Below, piece after piece: positions 54,383-63,971 of a DNA stretch of 64,000 nucleotides; the first letter of the stretch is position 1; each line of letters begins with the position of its first letter. Origin of the DNA: Thioalkalivibrio sp. (lineage in GTDB: Bacteria; Pseudomonadota; Gammaproteobacteria; Ectothiorhodospirales; Ectothiorhodospiraceae); contig SKJG01000067.1 in assembly GCA_007116035.1 (NCBI GenBank), positions 1 to 64,000 of the forward strand, given 5' to 3'. Made by a program: the position numbers and the translations under genes. Under the pieces are notes generated by a model. It did no database searches. It was not told where the DNA came from and saw only the letters and a list, made by a program, of their open reading frames with translations.

Positions 54383-55569
54383 GGCCCAATCTGGCGCTGC
54401 TTCCCGAGCGCAAGGCCTTCCCGCAGAGGGGGCCGCACGCCTACGCGTTGCATATTGATGGCGGGGAATTCATGCCGGCGATGCTCGACGCCATCGCAGG
54501 CGCAAGGGAGCGGGTGTTTCTGGAGATGTATCTCTTCGTTTCCGGATCCGCTGCCGAACGCTTCATCGCCGCGCTGGCCGGGGCTGCACGTCGCGGGGTC
54601 GAGGTATACCTGCTGATCGACGACTTCGGCAGCCGCGGACTGAGCCGCGAAGACCGTGAGCGCCTGGTCGCGGCGGGGGTGCACCTGGCGCTGTACAACC
54701 CGCTCGGGCTGGGCCGCTGGCGCGTGTCCCTGCTGCGCAATCACCGCAAGCTGCTGGCCGTGGACGGAGCGATCGCCTTCGTTGGCGGCATGGGCATCAC
54801 CGACGATTTCGACCCGGAGTCACGGCGGGACGGTCGGCACTGGCATGAAGTGATGCTCGACTTGCGCGGACCCTGCGTGGCCGACTGGGAGATCCTGTTC
54901 GCGCAGTGCTGGCGCCAGTGGAGCATGCAACCCATCGCCCTCCCCGCGCCACCGCCGAAAGTCGTGCCGGGAGCGGCGGACGGGCAGGTCGTGGGCCACA
55001 TCCGTGCCGGCGGCCGGCCGGTGATGCGCTCCGTGCTGACCGCGATTCGCAAGGCGCGGCGGCGGGTCTGGATCGCTACCGCCTACTTCGTACCCACCGT
55101 ACGCCTGCGCCGCGCGCTGCGCCGCGCCGCGCGACGCGGAGTCGACGTCCGGCTGCTGCTCGCCGGCCCGCACAATGATCATCCCTCCGTCTGGCATGCG
55201 GGCCGGCGATTCTACGGCCGCCTGCTCCGCAGCGGAGTGCGGATCTTCGAGTACCAGCCACGCTTCCTGCATGCGAAAATGGTCCTCTGTGACGACTGGG
55301 CCAGCATCGGGTCCAGCAACCTGGATCACTGGACCCTGCGCTGGAATCTCGAGGCAAACCAGACAGTGACGGACCCGGCGTTCGCCGGGAAGCTGGACGC
55401 GTTGTTCACCGCCGACTTCGAACACAGCGAGGAATGGTCGGATGCAGCCTGGCGCAACCGCGGCCTGTGGCTGCGCCTGATGGAACGCGTGGCAGGTGCC
55501 CTGGACGATTACCTCGTCCAGTGGAGCTATCGACGCGCCCTCCGGCAACCGCCACCCCAGCGTTCGTAG
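54379..55569 (+). CDS. Cardiolipin synthase / phospholipase D-family protein, ClsB-like
   Basis: A 396-residue protein with two HKD motifs: H122-x-K124-x4-D129 and H298-x-K300-x4-D305, each followed by a G-G or G-S-S-N segment. This arrangement fits cardiolipin synthase B. There are no N-terminal membrane helices, unlike ClsA. Start is the GTG that overlaps the upstream stop (GTGA). It would join phospholipid head groups at the inner membrane. Confidence 0.88.
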   Translation: MRPNLALLPERKAFPQRGPHAYALHIDGGEFMPAMLDAIAGARERVFLEMYLFVSGSAAERFIAALAGAARRGVEVYLLIDDFGSRGLSREDRERLVAAGVHLALYNPLGLGRWRVSLLRNHRKLLAVDGAIAFVGGMGITDDFDPESRRDGRHWHEVMLDLRGPCVADWEILFAQCWRQWSMQPIALPAPPPKVVPGAADGQVVGHIRAGGRPVMRSVLTAIRKARRRVWIATAYFVPTVRLRRALRRAARRGVDVRLLLAGPHNDHPSVWHAGRRFYGRLLRSGVRIFEYQPRFLHAKMVLCDDWASIGSSNLDHWTLRWNLEANQTVTDPAFAGKLDALFTADFEHSEEWSDAAWRNRGLWLRLMERVAGALDDYLVQWSYRRALRQPPPQRS

Positions 55570-55654
55570 CACCCCAAGCCGCCCCCGGCGCCGCATAGCG
55601 GGAGCGCAGGGTGCCCATGAGCGCAAGCGAATTACCCCGCCTGGCTGCAAGCCA

Positions 55655-56476
55655 TCATCGGGCGAGGTGCTGTTCAAGGAAAGCGTTCAGACCCTGCCGG
55701 TACGCCGCACCGGTACGCAGGAAACCATCGTTGTGGCCACCGCGCATCTCCAGCAGCGAGACCGGCTCGCCAGCCGCCGCCTTGAGGTCCCGGGCGTGGC
55801 GAAAGGGCACGATCTCGTCCTCGCGACTGTGCGCGATAAGGATTGGCGCGTCGATGTCGCGTAGCGCGCCGCGCACATCGTATTCGTAGCGGATCAGCCG
55901 GCGCACCGGCAGCCAGGGATAGACGTCTGCCGCGAGGTCTGCGGCGCTGGTGAAGGCGGATTCGAGGATCACCGCGCCGGGGCGCTCGCGCGTGGCCAGT
56001 TCCGCAGCCACCGCGGCACCCAGCGAGCGACCGAACACGACGATCTCCTCGGCCGGGATACCGCGGTCCTCGCGCAAATGCCTCCAGGCGGCCGTCGCAT
56101 CGCGCTGGATCCCAGCCTCGCTCGGGCGGCCCTCGCTCCGCCCGTAACCGCGATAGCTGAGGATGAGCACGGACAAACCGAGGTCGTGAAAAATCTGTAG
56201 CGAATCGATGCGGTAGGACAGGTTGCCGCCGTTGCCGTGGAAGAACAGCAGTGTGGCGCGCGCATCGGGCGCGGGCACGAACCAGGCATGCAGGCGCACA
56301 CCGTCGTCGGCGACGAGTTCCACGTCCTCGTACTCCAGGCCGTGGTCGTCAGGGGTCGTGACCAACGTCGAGGTCGGGAAATAGACCATGCGGTCCTGGG
56401 TCAGGTAGACGAAGGCGACCAGCAGGGCATAGGCGCCCGCCGCGATCAGGACCAGGTTCAGAAGAGATCGCCACAT
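55655..56476 (-). CDS. Membrane-anchored alpha/beta-hydrolase (BEM46-like)
   Basis: A 273-residue protein with one N-terminal helix (about 5-26) and an alpha/beta-hydrolase domain: H-G-N-G-G-N (80-85), nucleophile elbow G-R-S-L-G-A (Ser151), an aspartate in H-S-R-E-D-E-I-V-P and a histidine in G-G-H-N-D-G. The domain probably faces the periplasm. Function unknown for this family. It converges with the cls gene. Confidence 0.85.
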   Translation of the reverse strand: MWRSLLNLVLIAAGAYALLVAFVYLTQDRMVYFPTSTLVTTPDDHGLEYEDVELVADDGVRLHAWFVPAPDARATLLFFHGNGGNLSYRIDSLQIFHDLGLSVLILSYRGYGRSEGRPSEAGIQRDATAAWRHLREDRGIPAEEIVVFGRSLGAAVAAELATRERPGAVILESAFTSAADLAADVYPWLPVRRLIRYEYDVRGALRDIDAPILIAHSREDEIVPFRHARDLKAAAGEPVSLLEMRGGHNDGFLRTGAAYRQGLNAFLEQHLAR

Positions 56477-56530
56477 GAATCAGCCCCCTGCGGGAAAACA
56501 CCCACCGGCATCGACCTTGCAGGCCGCTCG

Positions 56531-56594
56531 ATTCGCGCACGGCGCGCTCCTACACAACCAGTCAGGCCCCTGTAGGAGCGAGCCTGCTCGCGAA
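56531..56594. repeat. REP doublet (two inverted REP-like repeats)
   Basis: Two 24-base copies in inverted orientation (56531-56554 and 56571-56594), each starting TGTAGGAGCG and containing an inner palindrome such as GCGAGC-CT-GCTCGC, separated by 16 bases. The layout matches REP/REPIN elements mobilised by RAYT transposases. No RAYT gene is in the window. Confidence 0.7.
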
Positions 56595-56695
56595 CGCGCC
56601 GCAGGCGCGAACCAACGCCGCCCCTTCGCGCGTGACCGGTTCGTCCGGTCCACCAGGACAACGGGGTCCCCGGGCGTCCGCATACCGAACCAGGC

Positions 56696-56914
56696 TCACT
56701 GTCTGCGGTATGAATTGAAATCGAACCTGCCGGCCGTCATGTCGTCCCAGACGTCGCTCTGCAGCACGGCCAGCAGCTTGAACAGGCGACGCAGATCGGC
56801 GTCCTCCATGAAGCGCTGATCACTGCTCGCCTTCAATGCTTCCACGAGCATCGCGCACTGATCGCGCGAGATACCCGATACGTTCAGCCCGTCGTCTCCC
56901 ATCTCAACCTGCAT
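56696..56914 (-). CDS. Small acidic protein of unknown function
   Basis: A 72-residue soluble protein, acidic at the N-terminus, mostly helical, no recognised domain. The ATG at 56914 follows GTGGAGG five to six bases upstream, which settles it against a GTG four codons earlier. It is located between the RND pump gene (61 bases after its stop) and the REP doublet, in the same direction as the pump operon, and could be its last gene. Confidence 0.6.
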   Translation of the reverse strand: MQVEMGDDGLNVSGISRDQCAMLVEALKASSDQRFMEDADLRRLFKLLAVLQSDVWDDMTAGRFDFNSYRRQ

Positions 56915-56975
56915 ATCAACCTCCACCGTGGGTTCGGACCCCGGCGCCGGAATGCGCCGGGGCAGCCTCCCCCCA

Positions 56976-59900
56976 TCAGGCCGGCTGCGACTTGATCAGT
57001 TCCACCCGCGAACGGACATAGAGGTAGTACAGCACCGGGATGATCACCAGGGTGAGCATCGTCGAGACCAGGATGCCGAAGATCAGCGAGACCGCCAGGC
57101 CGCTGAAGATCGGATCATCAATGATGAACCCGGCGCCGACCATCGCCGCCAGCCCGGTCAGCACGATGGGCTTCGCGCGCACGGCACCGGCATTCACCAC
57201 CGCTTCGGTGACCTCGACCCCGCGACGGATCTCGAAGTTGATGAAATCCACCAGCAGGATCGAGTTGCGCACGATGATGCCAGCCAGCGCGATCATGCCG
57301 ATCATCGAGGTCGCGGTGAATTTCGCGTCCATGAAGAAGGTGTCCATCAGCGCATGCCCCGGCATCACGCCGATCACCGTCAAGGGGATCGGCGCCATGA
57401 TGATCAAAGGCACCATGTACGAGCGGAACTGGACGACCACCAGCAGGTAGATCAACAGCAGGCCGACCGAATATGCGATCCCCATGTCGCGGAAGGTCTC
57501 GTAGGTGACCTGCCATTCGCCGTCCCACTTCAGGCTGAAATTGTACGGATTGTCGGGCTGAGCAATGAACAGCTGGGTGAGCGGCTCGCCAAAGGCCATC
57601 GGCTTCTCGCGCAACTGGGAGAACAGGTCGAACATGCCATACAGCGGGCTGTCCACGCCACCCGCCTGATCACCGATCACGTAGACCACCGGCAGCAGGT
57701 TCTTGTGGTGGATGGAATGCTCGCGCGTGGTGTCGACGACGTTGACGACCTCGGAGATCGGGACCAGCGCACCCGTCTGTGCCCGTACGTGCAGACCCAT
57801 GATCGCGTCCAGACTGCCGAGATCGGCCTCCTCGAACTGCAGGCGCACCGGCACCGCGTATTTCACGTTGGTGCCGTAGAGGAAGGTCACATCCTCGCCG
57901 GAAAGCGCCGTTGCCACCGCGCTGACCACCGACTGCTGGGATACACCCAGGCGCGCCGCGCGCTCACGATCCACCCGAAGGATGTACTTCGGCCCCGGAT
58001 ACTCGACGGAATCATCGATATCCGTGATGTAGCGGGTGTTCTCGAAAACCTCGCGCACCTTCTTCGCGATCTCGATCTGGCCGGCGTAGTCGGGGCCGTA
58101 GATCTCGGCCACGATCGGCGACATCACCGGCGGCCCCGGCGGTACCTCGACCACCTTGACGCGGGCGCCGTGGCGATCGGCGATGGCATTGATCTCGGGC
58201 CGGGCCGCCAGCGCGATGTCGTGGCTCTTGCGCTTGCGATCGGCCGCGGCGGTCAGGTTCACCTGGATATCACCGAGGTTCGAACCCTCGCGCAGGTAAT
58301 ACTGGCGCACCAGGCCATTGAAGTTGATCGGCGCCGCGGTGCCCGCGTAGATCTGCACGTCCACCACCTCGGGGATGCCCTTGATGTAGTCGCCCATCTC
58401 GGCCAACACCTGCTTGGTGTGCTCCAGGCTGCTTCCCTCGGGCATGTCCAGCACCACCTGGAACTCGTTCTTGTCGTCGAACGGCAGCATCTTCAGCACC
58501 ACGACCTGGAAGTACACCAGCGACACCGACGCAAGAATCAGCACCAGCGTCCCGGCGAACATCAACAGGCGATTCAGCTTGGCCTTGGCGGTGGTGCCCA
58601 GGAAGGGTCGCAGGATCACGTTGAAGATCCGCATCAACTGTTTCGAGGCGGTCTCGGCGCTGTGCTCCTCGTTCCCGGACAGGATTGCCTGCTCGTGGCG
58701 CTCGGCATGGCGCCGCAGCACCTTGTACGTCAGCCAGGGCGTGACCACGAAGGCGACTGCCAGCGAGATGATCATCCCCAGGCTGGCGTTGATCGGGATC
58801 GGGCTCATGTACGGCCCCATCAGGCCGGTGACAAAGGCCATTGGCAGCAGGGCCGCGATCACGGTGAAGGTGGCCAGGATGGTTGGACCGCCCACCTCGT
58901 CGACGGCCTCCGGGATCGCCTCGAGGAACTTCTTCTTGCCCATGCTCATGTGCCGGTGGATGTTCTCCACCACCACGATGGCGTCATCGACCAAAATTCC
59001 GATGGAAAAAATCAGGGCGAACAGCGAGACCCGGTTCAGGGTGAAACCCCAGGCCCAGGAGGCGAACAGGGTGATCGCCAGGGTGATCACCACGGCGGTG
59101 CCAACGATGAAGGCCTCGCGCCATCCCAGCGCGATCCAGACCAGGATCACCACCGAACTCGTGGCAAAGATCAGCTTCGTGATCAGTGTCTTGGCCTTGT
59201 AATCCGCGGTCGCGCCGTAATTACGGGTGATACTGACCTCGACGCCATCGGGGATGTAGGTGCCACGGAGTTGCTCCAGCCGCGTCTCTAGGGCGCTGGC
59301 GATGTCCACCGCATTGGTGCCCGGCTGCTTGGCGATGGCGACGGTGACTGCGGGGTGCATTTCGCCGAAGTGGGCGTCCTCGCCGGACGCGGCCCCGTAG
59401 CCGAAGCTCACGCGCTGGGTGGCGTATCCCGGACCCTGCACGACCTCGGCGACATCGGAGAGATAAACCGGCCGGCCGTCGTTCATCCCGACCACCAGGG
59501 CGGCAAAATCCTGCGGGCGCGTGATGAAATCGCCCGCCTGCACCAGCACCTCGGCGTTGTCCCGGTAAAGGACCCCCGCGTCGCGGCTGAAATTGCTCGC
59601 CTGCAAGGCATTGCGCAGATCCTCGACCGCCAGATTGTGACCGGCCAGCGCCTCGGGGCGGAAACGCACGTGCACGACGTGGTCGGGACCACCAACCGTG
59701 TAGATGTCCCGGGTTCCCGGGACGCGCTTGAGTTCGGACTCGATCGCGTGCGCCACCGCGGCCAGGTCGTGACCGCCCCGGGTTTCGTCCTCGGTCCAAA
59801 GGGTCACGGTCACGATGGGCACGTCGTCGATGCCCATGGGCTTGATCAGTGGATCGCCCACCCCGAGGTTCTGGGGCAGCCAGTCCTGGTTGGAAAAGAC

Positions 59901-60293
59901 CTGCGTGTAGAGGCGCACGAGCGCATCGGTACGGTTCTCGCCGACCTTGAACTGGACCGTGATCTTGGCCATGTTCGGTTGCGAGGTGGAGTAGATGTCG
60001 TCGATCCCCTCGATCTCGGAGAGCACCTGCTCGGCGGGTGTCGCCACCAGCTGCGACACCTCCTCCGCGGTCGCCCCATGGAACGGGATGAAGACATCGG
60101 CGATGGTGACATTGATCTGCGGCTCTTCCTCGCGGGGCGTGACCATGATCGCGAACGCGCCCAGCAGCAGGCCCAGCAGCGCCAGCAGCGGGGTGATCTG
60201 GGTCGTCAGGAACTTCTGCGCGATGCGGCCCGAGATGCCCATTGGCTGCTCCGCCTGCGGCTGACCCTCTTGCGACTTTGCCTCTTCACTCAT
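56976..60293 (-). CDS. RND-family efflux transporter (inner-membrane pump)
   Basis: A 1105-residue resistance-nodulation-division transporter with twelve predicted membrane helices and two large periplasmic porter regions. The proton-relay pair D-D appears in F-S-I-G-I-L-V-D-D-A-I-V-V-V-E-N of helix 4. The charged N-terminal extension (about 20 residues) is unusual. It overlaps the adaptor gene by four bases. No outer-membrane channel gene is here, so it probably uses a TolC-type channel elsewhere. Substrate unknown; drug, metal and lipid exporters all belong to this family. Confidence 0.92.
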   Translation of the reverse strand: MSEEAKSQEGQPQAEQPMGISGRIAQKFLTTQITPLLALLGLLLGAFAIMVTPREEEPQINVTIADVFIPFHGATAEEVSQLVATPAEQVLSEIEGIDDIYSTSQPNMAKITVQFKVGENRTDALVRLYTQVFSNQDWLPQNLGVGDPLIKPMGIDDVPIVTVTLWTEDETRGGHDLAAVAHAIESELKRVPGTRDIYTVGGPDHVVHVRFRPEALAGHNLAVEDLRNALQASNFSRDAGVLYRDNAEVLVQAGDFITRPQDFAALVVGMNDGRPVYLSDVAEVVQGPGYATQRVSFGYGAASGEDAHFGEMHPAVTVAIAKQPGTNAVDIASALETRLEQLRGTYIPDGVEVSITRNYGATADYKAKTLITKLIFATSSVVILVWIALGWREAFIVGTAVVITLAITLFASWAWGFTLNRVSLFALIFSIGILVDDAIVVVENIHRHMSMGKKKFLEAIPEAVDEVGGPTILATFTVIAALLPMAFVTGLMGPYMSPIPINASLGMIISLAVAFVVTPWLTYKVLRRHAERHEQAILSGNEEHSAETASKQLMRIFNVILRPFLGTTAKAKLNRLLMFAGTLVLILASVSLVYFQVVVLKMLPFDDKNEFQVVLDMPEGSSLEHTKQVLAEMGDYIKGIPEVVDVQIYAGTAAPINFNGLVRQYYLREGSNLGDIQVNLTAAADRKRKSHDIALAARPEINAIADRHGARVKVVEVPPGPPVMSPIVAEIYGPDYAGQIEIAKKVREVFENTRYITDIDDSVEYPGPKYILRVDRERAARLGVSQQSVVSAVATALSGEDVTFLYGTNVKYAVPVRLQFEEADLGSLDAIMGLHVRAQTGALVPISEVVNVVDTTREHSIHHKNLLPVVYVIGDQAGGVDSPLYGMFDLFSQLREKPMAFGEPLTQLFIAQPDNPYNFSLKWDGEWQVTYETFRDMGIAYSVGLLLIYLLVVVQFRSYMVPLIIMAPIPLTVIGVMPGHALMDTFFMDAKFTATSMIGMIALAGIIVRNSILLVDFINFEIRRGVEVTEAVVNAGAVRAKPIVLTGLAAMVGAGFIIDDPIFSGLAVSLIFGILVSTMLTLVIIPVLYYLYVRSRVELIKSQPA

Positions 60294-61345
60294 CGGGACA
60301 CCTGCTGGCTTTCCTTCAGGAAGATCCCGGCATGCACCGGATCCAGCGCGACCCGCTCACCCTGGCGCAATCCGGCCAGCACCTCGAAGCCCTCCGGCAA
60401 TTCCCGGCCGACCCGGATCTGACGGAAGCCGATACGTCCGTCGGGATCGATGACGTAGACCGCGACGACCTCGCTGCGGAAGACCACGGCCTCGGACGGC
60501 ACCACCAGGCGCTGGTCCTCGCCGAGCTTGACCGCCGTCTTCACGAACATGCCCGGAAACAGGCCGGCATCCTCGGCCAGCGGCGGCAGGTTCACGCGTA
60601 CGCGAAAGGTGTTCGAGGAGGGATCGGCGTAGGGAAAGATCGTCAGGCTGTCGGCGCCGATCCGTTCGCCGGTTTCCAGGATCACCTGCGCCTCCCGATG
60701 CCTGCGCAGGTTCCCGATCACCTGCTGCGGTACGTTGATCTCGACCCGCAATTGCTCCAGGCTGATGCCGGTCACCAGGGGCGCACCCGGACTCACGGCC
60801 TCACCGACCTCGACATGACGCTCGATCACGATGCCGGCATAAGGCGCGACCACCGTGGCGTAACCGAGCTGCTCCTCAGCTTCGGCGAGGGCGGCCTGGG
60901 CCGACTCCAGTCGGGCCTGGGCCGAATCCCTGGCGGCGCGCGCACGGTCGAATTCCGCCTCGGAAACCAGACGTTCTTCGAAAATGCTCTCGATGCGGGC
61001 GAACTCGGAACGGGCCTCCGCGGCGCGCGCGCGCGCCTCCCGCAGGTTTCCCTCGGCCGAGCGCACACGGGCCTGTTGTTCGGTGTCACTCAGGCGCAGC
61101 ACCACATCGCCCTGCTCGACGAAGTCGTCGACGTCGTAAAGGACCTCCAGCACCCGCCCCGACGTCTGCGCGGAAATCGTCGACCGCTGCACGGCCTCGA
61201 CCCGGCCGTCCATGATCCGTTCCTGCATCAGCGTCTGCCGCTCGACCGTGGCCGTCAGAAACGGCAGTTCAACTGCGGAGGCCACCGGCGCGACCAGCAG
61301 CAGCGTCATCGCAGCCGCGATGCCCTTCATCCATTCAAGCGTCAT
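60290..61345 (-). CDS. RND efflux periplasmic adaptor subunit
   Basis: A 351-residue membrane-fusion protein: signal peptide (about 1-24, ending V-A-S-A), barrel-sandwich (lipoyl-like) halves, a helical hairpin of Ala/Arg/Glu-rich coiled coil (about 85-160) and a beta-barrel. The ATG at 61345 is chosen for the signal peptide; the open frame runs further upstream. It starts 43 bases after the operator-like dyad at 61388-61410. Confidence 0.92.
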   Translation of the reverse strand: MTLEWMKGIAAAMTLLLVAPVASAVELPFLTATVERQTLMQERIMDGRVEAVQRSTISAQTSGRVLEVLYDVDDFVEQGDVVLRLSDTEQQARVRSAEGNLREARARAAEARSEFARIESIFEERLVSEAEFDRARAARDSAQARLESAQAALAEAEEQLGYATVVAPYAGIVIERHVEVGEAVSPGAPLVTGISLEQLRVEINVPQQVIGNLRRHREAQVILETGERIGADSLTIFPYADPSSNTFRVRVNLPPLAEDAGLFPGMFVKTAVKLGEDQRLVVPSEAVVFRSEVVAVYVIDPDGRIGFRQIRVGRELPEGFEVLAGLRQGERVALDPVHAGIFLKESQQVSR

Positions 61346-61387
61346 GATCCCGTCCCCAAATGTGCAAATGCGGACCAGCAAGCCCCG

Positions 61388-61410
61388 CATATTAGATATC
61401 CCTAATATAC
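61388..61410. promoter_or_regulatory. Operator-like AT-rich dyad, copy 2
   Basis: CATATTAG, six bases, then CTAATATAC; the core TATTAG-N6-CTAATA is a perfect dyad. The same 23-base layout occurs at 1163-1185. It lies immediately in front of the RND adaptor gene, where it would overlap the promoter, and stands out in this GC-rich sequence. Confidence 0.6.
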
Positions 61411-61545
61411 ACGAACCCACCCTTCCGCAGGTTTTCCCCTGATCGAATTAGTGTAGTGCAACTTTGCCGGCAACGTAGGCGGTGCTGGACGGCGTGCCAA
61501 GCTGATACCATTGCGCAGCCAGACCCTACCGATGGATGTCGGATT

Positions 61546-61887
61546 ATGCCCCTGCTCAGCATCGAGACGAATACCGCGCTGCCCGCTAACAGCGGCCGCC
61601 TCACGGCCGAACTGTCCGCGAGCGTCGCCCAATGGCTGGGCAAGCCCGAGGGCTACGTGATGGTGCGCCTTCAGCACAACCCGGCGATGCGTTTTGCCGG
61701 CACGACCGATCCTCTCGCCTACTGCGAACTGAAAAGCATCGGCTTGCCCGAGTCCGGGACCGGCGACCTGTCGCGGGAGCTCTGCGCCCAGTTGGAACAG
61801 TTGCTGAGCATCCCGGCCGAACGCGTCTACATCGAGTTCAGCGACGCCCCGCGGAAGCTCTGGGGCTGGAACGGCTCGACCTTCTGA
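61546..61887 (+). CDS. MIF-like tautomerase-superfamily protein
   Basis: A 113-residue homologue of macrophage migration inhibitory factor. Pro2 follows the initiator Met and would be the catalytic N-terminal proline; Lys33 is at the place of the MIF active-site lysine; the C-terminus W-G-W-N-G-S-T-F (106-113) matches the MIF end G-W-N-N-S-T-F. The CxxC of vertebrate MIF is missing. No strong ribosome site is seen. It is a single gene upstream of proS. The physiological substrate of bacterial MIF proteins is unclear. Confidence 0.85.
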   Translation: MPLLSIETNTALPANSGRLTAELSASVAQWLGKPEGYVMVRLQHNPAMRFAGTTDPLAYCELKSIGLPESGTGDLSRELCAQLEQLLSIPAERVYIEFSDAPRKLWGWNGSTF

Positions 61888-61949
61888 AGCGCGGCCCGCC
61901 GTCGTGACGGCGGAACGCATCCCAGCGATTCATCCAGGAACGGAACCCC

Positions 61950-63668
61950 ATGCGCGTCTCGCAGTTTCCCCTGAACACCCTGAAGGAGACCCCGGCCGAG
62001 GCCGAGGTCATCAGCCACCAGCTGCTGCTGCGGGCCGGTTACATCCGCCGGCTCGCATCGGGCCTTTACACCTGGCTGCCGCTGGGCCTGCGCGTGCTGC
62101 GCCGGGTCGAAAATATCGTGCGCGAGGAGATGGACCGGGCCGGCGCGCTGGAACTGCTGATGCCGGCCATACAGCCAGCGGAGCTCTGGCAGGAATCCGG
62201 GCGCTGGGAGCAGTACGGGGCCGAACTGCTGCGCCTGCAGGACCGCCACCAGCGCGACTTCTGCTACGGACCCACGCACGAGGAAGTGATCACCGATCTC
62301 GTCCGGCGCGAGATCCGCAGCTACAAGCAGCTGCCGGTGAACTACTACCAGATTCAGACCAAGTTCCGCGACGAGCGCCGGCCGCGCTTCGGCATCATGC
62401 GCGCGCGGGAATTCCTGATGAAGGACGCCTACTCCTTCCATCTGGAGCCCGAGAGCCTGCAGGCCACCTACGAGGCCATGCACGCAGCCTATACCCGGAT
62501 TTTCCACCGCTGCGGACTGGAGTTCCGGGCGGTGGAGGCGGATACCGGCTCGATCGGCGGCAGCGCCTCGCACGAGTTCCATGTGCTGGCGGACTCGGGA
62601 GAAGACAGCATCGCCTTCTCCGCCGGGGGCTACGCGGCGAACGTCGAACTGGCCCCGGCGCCGAAGCCCCCTGCGGCACCGCCGCCGGCAGAGGCGATGG
62701 CGAAGGTGGCGACCCCCGGCGTCCACAGTATCGAGGAACTCGCGTCCTTCCTCGGCATCCCGGCATCACGCACCCTGAAGACGCTGGTGCTCGAGGCCAG
62801 CGCGGAGATCGATGCGCCGCTGGTCGCCGTGCTGCTTAGGGGTGACCACGACCTGAATGCCGTGAAGGCCGAGAAGCACCCCTGGATCGCCGCGCCGCTG
62901 CGGATGGCGGGGGATGCGGAGATCCGGGCGGCGATCGGCGCCGGAACCGGCTCCCTCGGGCCTCTGAACTGTCCGCTGCCGACCGTGGCCGACCAGGCGG
63001 TCGCCGAACTCGCCGACTTCGCCGCCGGGGCGAACGAGGACGGCTTCCACGTCACCGGGCTCAACTGGAGCCGCGACCTGCCGCTGCCCGAGACTGCCGA
63101 CCTACGCAACATCACCGCCGGCGAACAGGCGCCCGACGGTTCGGGCCCGATCGAGATCCGCCGCGGAATCGAGGTCGGCCACATCTTCCAGCTGGGCGAG
63201 AAGTACAGCCGCGCCCTGAATGCCAACGTGCTCGACGAGTCCGGACGCGAACGGGTCCTGACGATGGGCTGCTACGGCATCGGTGTCTCAAGGGTCGTCG
63301 CCGCGACGATCGAACAGAATCACGACGACCGCGGAATCTGCTGGCCCGCTGCGCTGGCCCCGTACGATGTCGCGCTTTGCCCGATCGGGGCGAAGAAGTC
63401 GCAGCGCGTGCGCGAGGCCGTCGCCGAGCTGCACGACGAGCTCCAGGCGGCCGGCTTCGCCGTACTGCTGGACGACCGCGACATCCGCCCCGGCGTGATG
63501 TTCGCGGACATGGAACTGATCGGCCTGCCCCACCGGCTGGTACTGGGCGAGCGGGCGCTGGACGAGGGGCTGATCGAATACCAGGACCGTCGCGACCCGG
63601 AGGCCCGGAAGATCGAGCGGGCCGGCCTGGTCGAATTCCTGCGCGAGCGCTCGACCGCTATCGTGTAG
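61950..63668 (+). CDS. proS: Prolyl-tRNA synthetase (bacterial type)
   Basis: A class II synthetase of 572 residues with the bacterial insertion (INS) editing domain between motifs 2 and 3 (about 230-390) and a C-terminal anticodon domain. Motif 2 reads [10 protein letters not shown] and motif 3 G-C-Y-G-I-G-V-S-R. Length matches E. coli ProS (572). Its 3' end overlaps the convergent acylphosphatase gene by 11 bases. Confidence 0.97.
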   Translation: MRVSQFPLNTLKETPAEAEVISHQLLLRAGYIRRLASGLYTWLPLGLRVLRRVENIVREEMDRAGALELLMPAIQPAELWQESGRWEQYGAELLRLQDRHQRDFCYGPTHEEVITDLVRREIRSYKQLPVNYYQIQTKFRDERRPRFGIMRAREFLMKDAYSFHLEPESLQATYEAMHAAYTRIFHRCGLEFRAVEADTGSIGGSASHEFHVLADSGEDSIAFSAGGYAANVELAPAPKPPAAPPPAEAMAKVATPGVHSIEELASFLGIPASRTLKTLVLEASAEIDAPLVAVLLRGDHDLNAVKAEKHPWIAAPLRMAGDAEIRAAIGAGTGSLGPLNCPLPTVADQAVAELADFAAGANEDGFHVTGLNWSRDLPLPETADLRNITAGEQAPDGSGPIEIRRGIEVGHIFQLGEKYSRALNANVLDESGRERVLTMGCYGIGVSRVVAATIEQNHDDRGICWPAALAPYDVALCPIGAKKSQRVREAVAELHDELQAAGFAVLLDDRDIRPGVMFADMELIGLPHRLVLGERALDEGLIEYQDRRDPEARKIERAGLVEFLRERSTAIV

Positions 63669-63951
63669 AAAACTCGCGCGGCAACGGATCCGGGAGCGGT
63701 TCCGGCTCGCAGTCCACGGCCGTGACCCGGGCCTGGGGCGGTCCGGCCCCGAGCCAGGCGCGCAACTCGGACAGCGCATCGGCCGTACCGACGGCCAGCA
63801 CCTCGACGCTACCGTCGGGCAGATTGCGGGCATGGCCAACGATGCCCAGCGAGCGCGCCTTGCGCTCGGTCGAGGCCCGGAAGAAGACACCCTGCACGCG
63901 TCCGGTTACCCGGCAACGCAGGGCCTCGCTACCATGGGTGTCGCTGTTCAT
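63658..63951 (-). CDS. acyP: Acylphosphatase
   Basis: A 97-residue enzyme that hydrolyses carboxyl-phosphate bonds. The active-site signature G-R-V-Q-G-V-F-F-R contains the catalytic arginine, and the asparagine is in [13 protein letters not shown]. The ATG at 63951 follows GGAGG seven bases upstream; seven upstream codons are in frame but less likely. Its 3' end overlaps proS. Confidence 0.93.
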   Translation of the reverse strand: MNSDTHGSEALRCRVTGRVQGVFFRASTERKARSLGIVGHARNLPDGSVEVLAVGTADALSELRAWLGAGPPQARVTAVDCEPEPLPDPLPREFSTR

Positions 63952-63971
63952 GTTCACCTCCGGAGACGACA

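Noticed and set aside
56928-59291. Long plus-strand open frame opposite the RND pump, rich in His, Asp and Arg
   Set aside because: Composition is typical of an antisense frame; the minus strand encodes the pump.
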